A stretch of 6,670 bases of DNA from Flavobacteriales bacterium (GTDB lineage: Bacteria > Bacteroidota > Bacteroidia > Flavobacteriales_D > Parvicellaceae): positions 1-6,670 of the forward strand of contig JALWSJ010000155.1 in assembly GCA_026993705.1 (NCBI GenBank), written 5' to 3'. Numbering within the stretch: the stretch's first letter is position 1; each line of letters begins with the position of its first letter. The notes under the pieces were generated by a model that was given only the letters and a program-made list of their open reading frames with translations, did no database searches and was not told where the DNA came from. Both the position numbers and the translations under genes were made by a program. Positions 1-5,822 of the stretch are shown piece after piece.

Positions 1-2
1 TG

Positions 3-95
3 AGGTCGGTTGTTGACACTTCAATTAAAAATTCTGCTTCAATATTCGAAAACATTATTTTACTAGCTATGCTGGATTCTAATCAGGCTGAATAG
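3..95 (+). CDS. Possible C-terminal tail of a convergent gene (partial, weak)
   Basis: A plus-strand frame is open from the left edge to a TAG at 93-95 and gives 30 residues ending in LLAMLDSNQAE. Base composition by codon position falls from first to third, as expected for coding DNA in an AT-rich genome. A run of seven T follows shortly after the stop (102-108 region), and the minus-strand CNNM gene ends 23 nt further on, so the two genes would converge. I do not recognise the protein. A competing reading is a minus-strand gene starting at the ATG at 55 (beginning MFSNIEAEF), but it has no visible promoter or ribosome binding site. Both frames are short enough to occur by chance, so this entry is tentative. 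Confidence 0.28.
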   Translation, partial: RSVVDTSIKNSASIFENIILLAMLDSNQAE

Positions 96-118
96 TTACG
101 ATTTTTTTATTCTAGACT

Positions 119-1390
119 TTATTCTTCTTTTTTATGTATTAAAATTTCCACTAACTCGACTTTTGTTTGTGAAACTTCTTTGACGACAAAAGTGAAGCCG
201 TTTATTTTTATTTCTTCATCTTTTTCGGGGATGTCTTGTGTGTAATGAATAATTAACCCGGCTAGCGTTTCGTACTCTTCACTTTCGGGAAGGTTGAGGT
301 TGTAAGTCTCGTTGATATAATCTATTTCGGCTCTGCCGGAAATAAGGTATAGGTTATCGTTTATTTTTTCGATTACCATATCTTTCTCTTTAAGGTCGTG
401 TTCGTCAACAATTTCTCCGAAAATTTCTTCTATTACATCTTCCATTGTAATCATACCTGACGTTCCTCCGTATTCATCTACAACGATGGCTATACTTCTG
501 TTTTTTTGAATCAGTTCTTCCAGTATTTTATTGGCTGTAATGGTTTCGGGTATAATACTGACGGGGAGTAGTACGGATTTAATGGATTTAGGGTGTTTAA
601 ACATTTCGTGAGCGTGCACATATCCGATAATGTTATCAATGTTTTCCCGGTAGATTAAGATTTTAGATAATCCTGTTTCGATGAATTTTTCTCTTAAATC
701 TTTTATTTCATCCTCGATTTCAAAGGCTACAATTTCATTTCTGGGAATCATACAATCGCGGGCTATGACTTCGGAGAAATTAAGGGCGTTATGAAAGATT
801 TTGACTTCGTGTTCTACTTCTTTATCGTGTTCTATATTTTCTTCGAGAAACGAATCTAAATCTGTTTTTTCAAACACCATGAAATTGCTTTCTTCTTCCG
901 TCTCTTTTGTGAAAAGGCTAAGAATCAGATTGGATAAACCTACGGTTATGTAAGTAAACGGGTATAAAATCCAATAGATAATAAATAGTGGTACCGATAG
1001 GAAGGAGATGATTCTATTAGGGTTTATACGGAAAATTGTTTTGGGTAAAAATTCAGCAAAGATTAAAACCAATAGTGTAGAAATAATGGTTTGAATGAGT
1101 AGAATAAGTAATGGAGTGGAAACGTAGTTTCCTATGATGGGTTCAAGAACGATAGCCATTAGCATACCGTAGATTACAATGGCTACGTTATTTCCCAGTA
1201 ACATCGTTCCGATAAAATTATCGGGGCGTTTAGCAAAATAGGATAGAATATTAAATCCGCCTTGTTTTTTATCTATGGCAATTTTTAAACGATTTGCGGA
1301 AACAAAGGCTATTTCTACACCTGAGAAAAAGGCTGAAAAGGCTAGTGATATTAAGATGAGAACTAAGTAGATGACGGAGTCTTCGTCCAT
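119..1390 (-). CDS. CNNM/CorC-family membrane protein with CBS pair (hemolysin C-like)
   Basis: This 423-residue inner-membrane protein has the full CNNM/CorC layout. The N-terminal DUF21 (CNNM) domain covers roughly residues 5-175, with hydrophobic segments near 7-29, 60-86, 92-115 and 128-160 and the family motifs FSGVEIAF (22-29) and AEFLPK (112-117). A CBS pair follows at about 207-330, with the diagnostic VDEYGGTSGMITMEDVIEEI around 304-323. A CorC_HlyC domain sits at about 336-418. Family members are linked to Mg2+ or Co2+ transport or resistance, with nucleotide sensing by the CBS pair; the old name hemolysin is misleading. In Bacteroidetes the gliding protein GldE is a member, but no gldD is visible here, so I do not assign that name. 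The gene lies 49 nt after a small membrane-protein gene and has its own promoter-like sequence. The ATG at 1390 gives an N-terminus typical of the family. The protein is complete; the ion and direction of transport cannot be read from sequence. Confidence 0.93.
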   Translation of the reverse strand: MDEDSVIYLVLILISLAFSAFFSGVEIAFVSANRLKIAIDKKQGGFNILSYFAKRPDNFIGTMLLGNNVAIVIYGMLMAIVLEPIIGNYVSTPLLILLIQTIISTLLVLIFAEFLPKTIFRINPNRIISFLSVPLFIIYWILYPFTYITVGLSNLILSLFTKETEEESNFMVFEKTDLDSFLEENIEHDKEVEHEVKIFHNALNFSEVIARDCMIPRNEIVAFEIEDEIKDLREKFIETGLSKILIYRENIDNIIGYVHAHEMFKHPKSIKSVLLPVSIIPETITANKILEELIQKNRSIAIVVDEYGGTSGMITMEDVIEEIFGEIVDEHDLKEKDMVIEKINDNLYLISGRAEIDYINETYNLNLPESEEYETLAGLIIHYTQDIPEKDEEIKINGFTFVVKEVSQTKVELVEILIHKKEE

Positions 1391-1414
1391 AACTGGTGTT
1401 TATATTTAGGGGAA

Positions 1415-1443
1415 CAAATATACTTAAATTTTGTATTTGTCAA
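1415..1443 (-). promoter_or_regulatory. Predicted Bacteroidetes-type promoter for the CNNM/CorC gene
   Basis: On the minus strand, TTG (1441-1443) lies 18 nt before TATATTTG (1415-1422). This matches the Flavobacterium consensus TTG-N(17-23)-TAnnTTTG at every fixed position. Transcription would start near 1408, giving a leader of about 18 nt before the ATG at 1390. The -33 TTG overlaps the TGA stop of the preceding small gene, so the last three genes may be partly uncoupled. It is not experimentally shown, and AT-rich DNA yields such matches by chance, but the position just upstream of a start is favourable. Confidence 0.5.
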
Positions 1444-1673
1444 GATTTGGGGTTGTTCTTTTTTATTTTGCTTTCAGATTCTTTTCGTTCTTTGTCGATT
1501 TTTTCCAGTCGAATACGAATACCTCTACGAATGAGAAACATAGCCCAAACCATACCTGTTAATAAGATATAATATTTTGTGGGTTCCAGACCGTCTTTCA
1601 CTATAAGGTACAGGGTTACAAGTGTAGCAATTATGGCTACTACGAGCCAGAACTTTTCTAAAAATTTATTCAT
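1440..1673 (-). CDS. Small two-helix membrane protein of unknown function
   Basis: This gene encodes 77 residues. Two hydrophobic segments (about 8-25 and 33-48) are joined by a short polar turn, and a highly basic, charged tail follows (about 49-77, rich in R, K and E). By the positive-inside rule the tail should be cytoplasmic. I recognise no characterised domain. Its ATG (1671-1673) lies inside the end of lptC and shares the 8-nt sequence ATGAATAA, so its translation is probably coupled to lptC by termination-reinitiation. The CNNM/CorC gene follows 49 nt downstream. The position between an LPS-export component and a CBS transporter suggests an envelope role, but this is only inference. 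The tight overlap, plausible membrane topology and coding-like composition make it a real gene rather than a chance frame. Confidence 0.82.
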   Translation of the reverse strand: MNKFLEKFWLVVAIIATLVTLYLIVKDGLEPTKYYILLTGMVWAMFLIRRGIRIRLEKIDKERKESESKIKKNNPKS

Positions 1674-2250
1674 CTTCTTCTTTAAAATTGTAGTAACTGT
1701 TTGTGATTTGGTTAAGTGTGTATTTTGTGAATCCTGTGTTTGAGGTTAATCCTTTTCCTATGATTACGCCGTTTTCGGTAGTTATTTTAACTTTTTCGGG
1801 GGTTGTTATACTGTCTTCACTAAAGTAGATATGCAGGAGTTCCGTTTCTAACTTTTCTCCTTTGGGGTTGACAAAGACTACGCTGTCTTTGACAAGAAGA
1901 TATTGTTCTTCGGATAATAGCTTCCCATACTTTGATGATAGTTTTGACTCTTCGTTTCCTGTTGTATCAAAAAAGATTACAACCATTCCTTCGGGACAGA
2001 TGAGGTTGGAGGTTTTTACGTCCTCTTCGTTTTCATCGTAGATGGATATTTTTTTTAGTAAAGGGGTTTCTAATTTTATTTTTGTTCTTCCACTATCAGA
2101 AAAGTAAAGTATTACATTGTAGGACACTTCTCCCAACTCGTTGTTTTCTGTTACTTTTTGGATGTCTTCTTTTGAGTTGCTTGAACAGGCGTAAAGTAAT
2201 ACTGAAAATAGTAGGTATAGTGTTATGCTATGTGTGTTTTTTATTTTCAT
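1666..2250 (-). CDS. lptC: LptC, LPS export ABC transporter periplasmic component (lipoprotein)
   Basis: This 194-residue protein matches the LptC family in length (E. coli LptC is 191) and pattern. LptC takes lipopolysaccharide from the LptB2FG transporter in the inner membrane and passes it to LptA in the periplasm. Residues 1-22 form a lipoprotein signal ending in a lipobox (LLYAC, cysteine at 22), so it is probably lipid-anchored, whereas E. coli LptC keeps an uncleaved transmembrane helix. The rest is beta-rich, with alternating hydrophobic residues through YLLVKDSVVFVNPKGEKLET and the late VIIGKGLTSNTGFTKY segment, typical of the beta-jellyroll LptC fold in Bacteroidetes. No lptA, lptB or lptFG is in the window, which is usual for this phylum, where lpt genes are scattered. 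It is the first gene after a terminator, so it needs its own promoter, and it overlaps the next gene by 8 nt. The assignment rests on fold-level pattern and context, not one catalytic motif. Confidence 0.87.
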   Translation of the reverse strand: MKIKNTHSITLYLLFSVLLYACSSNSKEDIQKVTENNELGEVSYNVILYFSDSGRTKIKLETPLLKKISIYDENEEDVKTSNLICPEGMVVIFFDTTGNEESKLSSKYGKLLSEEQYLLVKDSVVFVNPKGEKLETELLHIYFSEDSITTPEKVKITTENGVIIGKGLTSNTGFTKYTLNQITNSYYNFKEEDE

Positions 2251-2257
2251 TATATAA

Positions 2258-2288
2258 GAAAACTAAAAATTCGCTTTCTAGCTTCCAA
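2258..2288 (-). promoter_or_regulatory. Weak candidate promoter for lptC
   Basis: On the minus strand, TTG (2286-2288) lies 20 nt before TAGTTTTC (2258-2265). This fits TTG-N(17-23)-TAnnTTTG except for the final base of the -7 box. The predicted start would be only a few bases before the lptC ATG at 2250, giving an almost leaderless mRNA. A promoter must exist in this gap because a strong terminator lies upstream, but the exact site is uncertain. TAAAATTG at 2286-2293 is an alternative -7 box and has no good -33 partner. Confidence 0.28.
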
Positions 2289-2299
2289 TTTTATCCACG

Positions 2300-2370
2300 T
2301 TAGGGATAGGAGCGGCATCCTTTTGGTTTGTTTGCTTTATGCAAACCAAAAGATATAGCGGATAGCCTGA
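2300..2370 (+). ncRNA. Structured intergenic RNA element, possibly Flavo-1-like
   Basis: The element is drawn on the plus strand. A long hairpin (arms 2320-2330 and 2342-2352, 11 perfect base pairs, with 11 nt between) is flanked by two near-identical boxes, GATA-GG-AGCGG at 2305-2315 and GATA-T-AGCGG at 2352-2361. These sit opposite each other like a symmetric internal loop. An outer stem (2300-2304 with 2366-2370, TTAGG with CCTGA, one G-U pair) closes it. The inner TTTG is doubled, so the hairpin can slip into a bulged alternative register. A strong hairpin terminator starts at the very next base. From memory, elements with GGGATAG..AGCGGCATCC..AGATATAGCGGATAGC recur between flavobacterial genes and may be the motif named Flavo-1; I could not check this. 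Orientation and transcription are inferred. I found no clear plus-strand promoter, so it could also be a processed 3' element or an interspersed repeat. Confidence 0.5.
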
Positions 2371-2427
2371 CCTCAAAAAGCAAAAAACACGTTCCTTGTA
2401 AAGGAATGTGTTTTTTGCTTTTTGAGG
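2371..2427. terminator. Strong bidirectional intrinsic terminator
   Basis: Two 27-nt arms (2371-2397 and 2401-2427) are complementary except for one position (G at 2391 opposite T at 2407: a G-U pair in plus-strand RNA, an A-C mismatch in minus-strand RNA). The loop is 3 nt. The arms carry A-tracts on one side and T-tracts on the other, so in both directions the core stem is followed by a run of U. It ends the minus-strand operon 23 nt after the TPR gene stop. On the plus strand it directly follows the structured element and could end a transcript of that element. Confidence 0.85.
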
Positions 2428-2450
2428 GAACGCCCTATTATTATTTATTA

Positions 2451-3746
2451 TTAATCAACTGAACGAACCGTTGTGCTTTCTCCCCAACATTTTACGGTTA
2501 CGGTTTGTCCCACTTTGTATTCATTTAGGAATAAATCCGATTTGCCCGGCAGTCTGTTTTTCCATGCTGCTATGGTTGATGAACTGATACAACCGCTTGC
2601 TTTTTTAGCGTAGTCGATGGCTAAACTGTAAACAAATCCTACTTCTATTTTGTTATTTCCACATGAAGGTGCTGACATGGCTATTGCTCTTGCTATGATG
2701 GCGTTGGCTTTGCATTTGTCTTTCATTTTTTTTGCGTAAGAAACAGCTGATTTGTAGCTTCCTCTTGATAGTTCGATGCTTGCTAAACGCTCGTATAGTT
2801 TAGCTTTTTCTTCTTCGCTGTCGGTAAGGGTTAAACCTTCGTCGTAATATTTTTTTGCTTCTTTGTATTTTTTGTTACTGTACCAATAGTTTCCGATGCT
2901 AATCGCTGATTCTGCTGTTGGTTCTGCCGAATGTATTTTAGAAGCTAAACTGATGTAAAATTCACTAGAGTTACATTTTCTGCCGTCTAGCATTTTTACT
3001 GCTTTTTTTATCAAGTCCATATCTTCCGGATTTGCTTCTACCTTAGGTTTGTAGAGTTCCTCTAATTTATCGCAACTTGCACATGGTGCTACTTTTTGGT
3101 CTAAGTATTCTTGAGCTTTGATGTATCCGTTTTTCTTTTTGTCGTTGTCAGCATAGTGTTTAATGTTATAGTCGGCAATTTCCGAAAGTTTTTCGTATTC
3201 TGCCAAAAGCAAATCACAATCGGCTTTTTTGTGCCCCACCATATAATAAGCAGCCATCATTTCTTTTGAAATCCATGTTGCTTTGACTTTTTCTTTTGGG
3301 TATTGAACCAGTCCTTTTTTTAACAAGTTAAAGGCTTGTTCGTACTCTGTTTTTGGTTTATATTGAACTAAATCCGCTCCTTTTTTTACTTGAATTTCAT
3401 AACAATCTCCAAAATTTTCTACCCACAAATCGTATATCATAAAAACGGTATCGGCATAAGCTTTTTTCTTTTCCGGGTCTTTTTCTTTTTTTAGAGCTTT
3501 TTTGTACATGTAAACACCGTGTGAATATAAAACGGGTTTGTATTTTGGTGCTGCTTTTTGAGCGTCCCACCAAAATGACCTTGCGTCTGCGTAGTTTTTT
3601 TGTTTAAAGGGTTCGGCATAAAGCGATATTTTTGCTTTTCCGTCTTCTGGATTTGCTCCGTAGTTAGCTTCAGTCTTTTTTACACATTCTTGACTTATGG
3701 CTAAACTTCCCGTTAATAATGCTAATACTGTAAGTATATTTTTCAT
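2451..3746 (-). CDS. Secreted cysteine-rich tetratricopeptide-repeat protein
   Basis: This 431-residue protein has a signal peptide at about 1-18 (short basic start, hydrophobic core, small residues before QEC), so it is exported, probably to the periplasm or outer membrane. The body is mostly helical. TPR-like helix pairs are clearest at about 280-345 (IGNYWYSNKKYKEAKKYYDEG, then LASIELSRGSYKSAVSYAKK), and weaker repeats lie earlier. It has ten cysteines (21, 115, 177, 222, 225, 258, 345, 362, 386, 420), including a CxxC at 222-225, which suggests disulfides in the periplasm. Cys21 is not in a lipobox, so it is not an obvious lipoprotein. The C-terminal end (VTVKCWGE) does not look like a type IX secretion signal. 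The gene starts 25 nt after the outer membrane protein gene, with an AAGAGA stretch before the ATG, and is the last gene of its operon. TPR proteins are usually scaffolds; a partnership with the neighbouring barrel is likely but unproven. The molecular role is unknown. Confidence 0.88.
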   Translation of the reverse strand: MKNILTVLALLTGSLAISQECVKKTEANYGANPEDGKAKISLYAEPFKQKNYADARSFWWDAQKAAPKYKPVLYSHGVYMYKKALKKEKDPEKKKAYADTVFMIYDLWVENFGDCYEIQVKKGADLVQYKPKTEYEQAFNLLKKGLVQYPKEKVKATWISKEMMAAYYMVGHKKADCDLLLAEYEKLSEIADYNIKHYADNDKKKNGYIKAQEYLDQKVAPCASCDKLEELYKPKVEANPEDMDLIKKAVKMLDGRKCNSSEFYISLASKIHSAEPTAESAISIGNYWYSNKKYKEAKKYYDEGLTLTDSEEEKAKLYERLASIELSRGSYKSAVSYAKKMKDKCKANAIIARAIAMSAPSCGNNKIEVGFVYSLAIDYAKKASGCISSSTIAAWKNRLPGKSDLFLNEYKVGQTVTVKCWGESTTVRSVD

Positions 3747-3771
3747 TTTCTCTTGTTTTTAATCAAATTGT

Positions 3772-5106
3772 TTAATCGTATTTACGTTTTCTAAACCATC
3801 TATCGTAATTGGTAGGTGCTAAAGAGAACCCGATGTAAATTTTTATATATCTATCTTGAACTAATCCGTTACTAATGGTTCCGTATTGTCCTAATTGAAC
3901 ACCTACGTCAGCAGATGAAAAAGTTCTTGAACTTAGTAACGGTGCGGATACTCCAAAACTTATGCCATTATCCTTAATTTGTGTTTGATTGATTTTAATA
4001 TTACTGTTGGAAGTCCATATTCCGAAACGGTAGGTTGATTTATTAAAAACAGAACGACTTTTATTGTTCCATTCTCTCATTGGAGTTGGAGTATAACTCA
4101 TACCCAATGTTATTTTAGACTGATTAACCATTTCCGGAAGTGTAGTAGTCGTTCCTTCTATTGTTTCTTTGTAGTTTTTCCAGTTGGCTTTGTCATATTG
4201 TAGGGATAAGGTTAACTTATTATTAATTAGGGCTGAAAAACCTATTTTTAATTGTGACGGAAGGTTAACCTTACCTTTTATGTTTTCTGCGTATTCTACG
4301 GTGTCAATGGATTCCTCTACAACGACATATTTATATTTGAAATTGTAGGCGTAGAAATCTTTGGTTAAAGATAGCGAACTGTTTAAGGTGTAATCTATTC
4401 CGAATTGTAAGGTTAGGTTTTTATTTTTTTTGTATTTGTAATGCAGTCCTACATCGAAATTAAAACCGCTAAATGTTTTAAAGTTATTTACTTTTGAGTT
4501 ATACAGGTTAGAGTTGTTAAATATTACACTTCTGTTATTTTCAATAGTTCCGAAAATATAAGATGAATTTAGACCTAAAGAAACCACATTGCTATCTCCT
4601 TTGTTAATGATTTGCCTGGCAAAACCGACAAAGACTCTGTTGAGTCCTCCAATACCTTTGTAATTATAACGCACAGAATCTCCCTCGACAACTCCATACG
4701 AGTTCATATCATATCCAACGGTTGAATACGGAGTTAAACCGAAGGCAGCTCCACTTCTTTTCCCAATAGGTAACCCCAAAGCAAAATTTCTTAATGAAAC
4801 GGTTTTCTTATTTACTTTTCCGTTTTGTGAGGATAGTTGTTGAACTCTGATAAAACTTCCGACATCAAAAACAGGTTTATACTGAATAAATCCGGCATAG
4901 GAAGCAGGGTTTGATAAATTAACATGGTTGATTTCAGATAATGATACTGAAGCATTTCCCATACCAAAATAGGTAGCATTTGTTTTTGTGGTAATTTCTC
5001 CTAATCCGTATCTAGTATAAGGAGAACTATTCAGTTGCTGAGCTATGTAGTCTATGCTGAATAAAGTCAGAAACGAAATTAATAGATATTGGGTTATTTT
5101 ATTCAT
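3772..5106 (-). CDS. Outer membrane beta-barrel protein, OmpP1/FadL-like
   Basis: This gene encodes 444 residues. A signal peptide covers about 1-22 (hydrophobic core LLISFLTLFSI, then AQQ). The mature N-terminus has SSPYTRYGLGEI and ATYFGMGNASVSL, followed by NLSNPASYA. This pattern is shared by many Bacteroidetes outer-membrane proteins related to the FadL/OmpP1 long-chain transporter and PorV-like families. The remainder alternates polar and aromatic or hydrophobic residues in many short strands, as expected of a beta-barrel, and ends in YIGFSLAPTNYDRWFRKRKYD, a basic tail I associate with this group. No substrate can be inferred. Its ATG lies within the end of coaX (ATGAATAA overlap), implying coupled translation, and the TPR gene follows after 25 nt. 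The pairing with a secreted TPR protein suggests an outer-membrane complex, but that is inference. Family placement is moderate; the outer-membrane location is fairly secure. Confidence 0.85.
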   Translation of the reverse strand: MNKITQYLLISFLTLFSIDYIAQQLNSSPYTRYGLGEITTKTNATYFGMGNASVSLSEINHVNLSNPASYAGFIQYKPVFDVGSFIRVQQLSSQNGKVNKKTVSLRNFALGLPIGKRSGAAFGLTPYSTVGYDMNSYGVVEGDSVRYNYKGIGGLNRVFVGFARQIINKGDSNVVSLGLNSSYIFGTIENNRSVIFNNSNLYNSKVNNFKTFSGFNFDVGLHYKYKKNKNLTLQFGIDYTLNSSLSLTKDFYAYNFKYKYVVVEESIDTVEYAENIKGKVNLPSQLKIGFSALINNKLTLSLQYDKANWKNYKETIEGTTTTLPEMVNQSKITLGMSYTPTPMREWNNKSRSVFNKSTYRFGIWTSNSNIKINQTQIKDNGISFGVSAPLLSSRTFSSADVGVQLGQYGTISNGLVQDRYIKIYIGFSLAPTNYDRWFRKRKYD

Positions 5107-5821
5107 TGTAATCTAAAATTATTTTCAACCCTTTCAGTGTAAGGTTTTCATCTGCAAATATGCTGTTTTTTTGTGAGATTTCCTCATTTTTAAAATAAGA
5201 TAAATCTCCCCCGGTCAAAAAGATATTTAATTGATTGAATTCTTTTTCATAAGAATTTACAAAGCCTTTAATTTCCTGTAACATGCCTTGGTAAACACCG
5301 GTAATCATAGAAGTTTTTGTGCTGTTTCCTAAAATATGTTTTGTTGTTTCATTCTTGTACAACGGCAAATTTGCAGTAAAATTATGTAGGGCTTGATATC
5401 TCATGTTGAAGCCAAGTGAGATAAGTCCTCCCATATATTGTCTTTTATCATTGATAAAATCAATTTTCAAACAAGTTCCTACATCTATAACCAGGGCATT
5501 CCCTTTCTTTAGAGTTGAAGCTGCAACTACATTTGCAAGCCGGTCGTTTCCAAGTGTTTTTGGTGTTGCGTAGTGATTTTCTATAGGAATTTTGGTGTTG
5601 TAATCCAATAACAACGGAGTAGACAATATAGCCATCACTTTTTTTGTAAATGATTGAGTTCTAACAGAACTTACAATACTACTTACCTTTTTATAATTAC
5701 TTACAAAACTTAGAAATTCATCATCATTTTCAAATCGCAGGGTCTGTTGAATGTTCTCACCTTGATAGAGTACGACTTTACTCGATGTATTCCCAATATC
5801 AACGATAAGTTGTTGATGCAT
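5099..5821 (-). CDS. coaX: Type III pantothenate kinase
   Basis: This 240-residue cytoplasmic enzyme phosphorylates pantothenate with ATP, the first step of coenzyme A synthesis. Type III enzymes are of the ASKHA fold, need a monovalent cation, and are not inhibited by CoA. The visible motifs fit. DIGNTSSK (8-15) is the ATP-phosphate loop. LGNDRLAN (90-97) has the predicted catalytic aspartate at 93. VIDVGTCLKID (111-121) is the second phosphate and cation loop. YMGGLISLGFNMR (129-141) with LHNFTANLPL (145-154) is the dimer and substrate region, and FLTGGD (201-206) is a late glycine-rich motif. Length is normal for the family. The canonical PG after GGxIS is LG here (136-137), a small deviation. 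The ATG at 5821 comes 1 nt after the rng stop (TGA-T-ATG) and puts the first motif at residue 8, as usual. It overlaps the barrel gene downstream. A promoter-like site in the rng end may allow separate expression. Confidence 0.95.
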   Translation of the reverse strand: MHQQLIVDIGNTSSKVVLYQGENIQQTLRFENDDEFLSFVSNYKKVSSIVSSVRTQSFTKKVMAILSTPLLLDYNTKIPIENHYATPKTLGNDRLANVVAASTLKKGNALVIDVGTCLKIDFINDKRQYMGGLISLGFNMRYQALHNFTANLPLYKNETTKHILGNSTKTSMITGVYQGMLQEIKGFVNSYEKEFNQLNIFLTGGDLSYFKNEEISQKNSIFADENLTLKGLKIILDYNE

Positions 5822-5822
5822 A

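Noticed and set aside
66..108. Possible terminator after the plus-strand tail
   Set aside because: There is a T run, but only a short bulged stem before it and not adjacent to it, so a terminator cannot be supported.
119..1390. Calling the CNNM gene gldE
   Set aside because: GldE is one of several CorC-family paralogues in this phylum and is normally beside gldD, which is absent here; domain layout alone cannot separate them.
2082..2303. Plus-strand open frame of 73 codons opposite the start of lptC
   Set aside because: It is mostly the antisense of lptC's signal peptide region, is rich in Leu, Cys and Phe as antisense frames are, and runs into the structured intergenic element.
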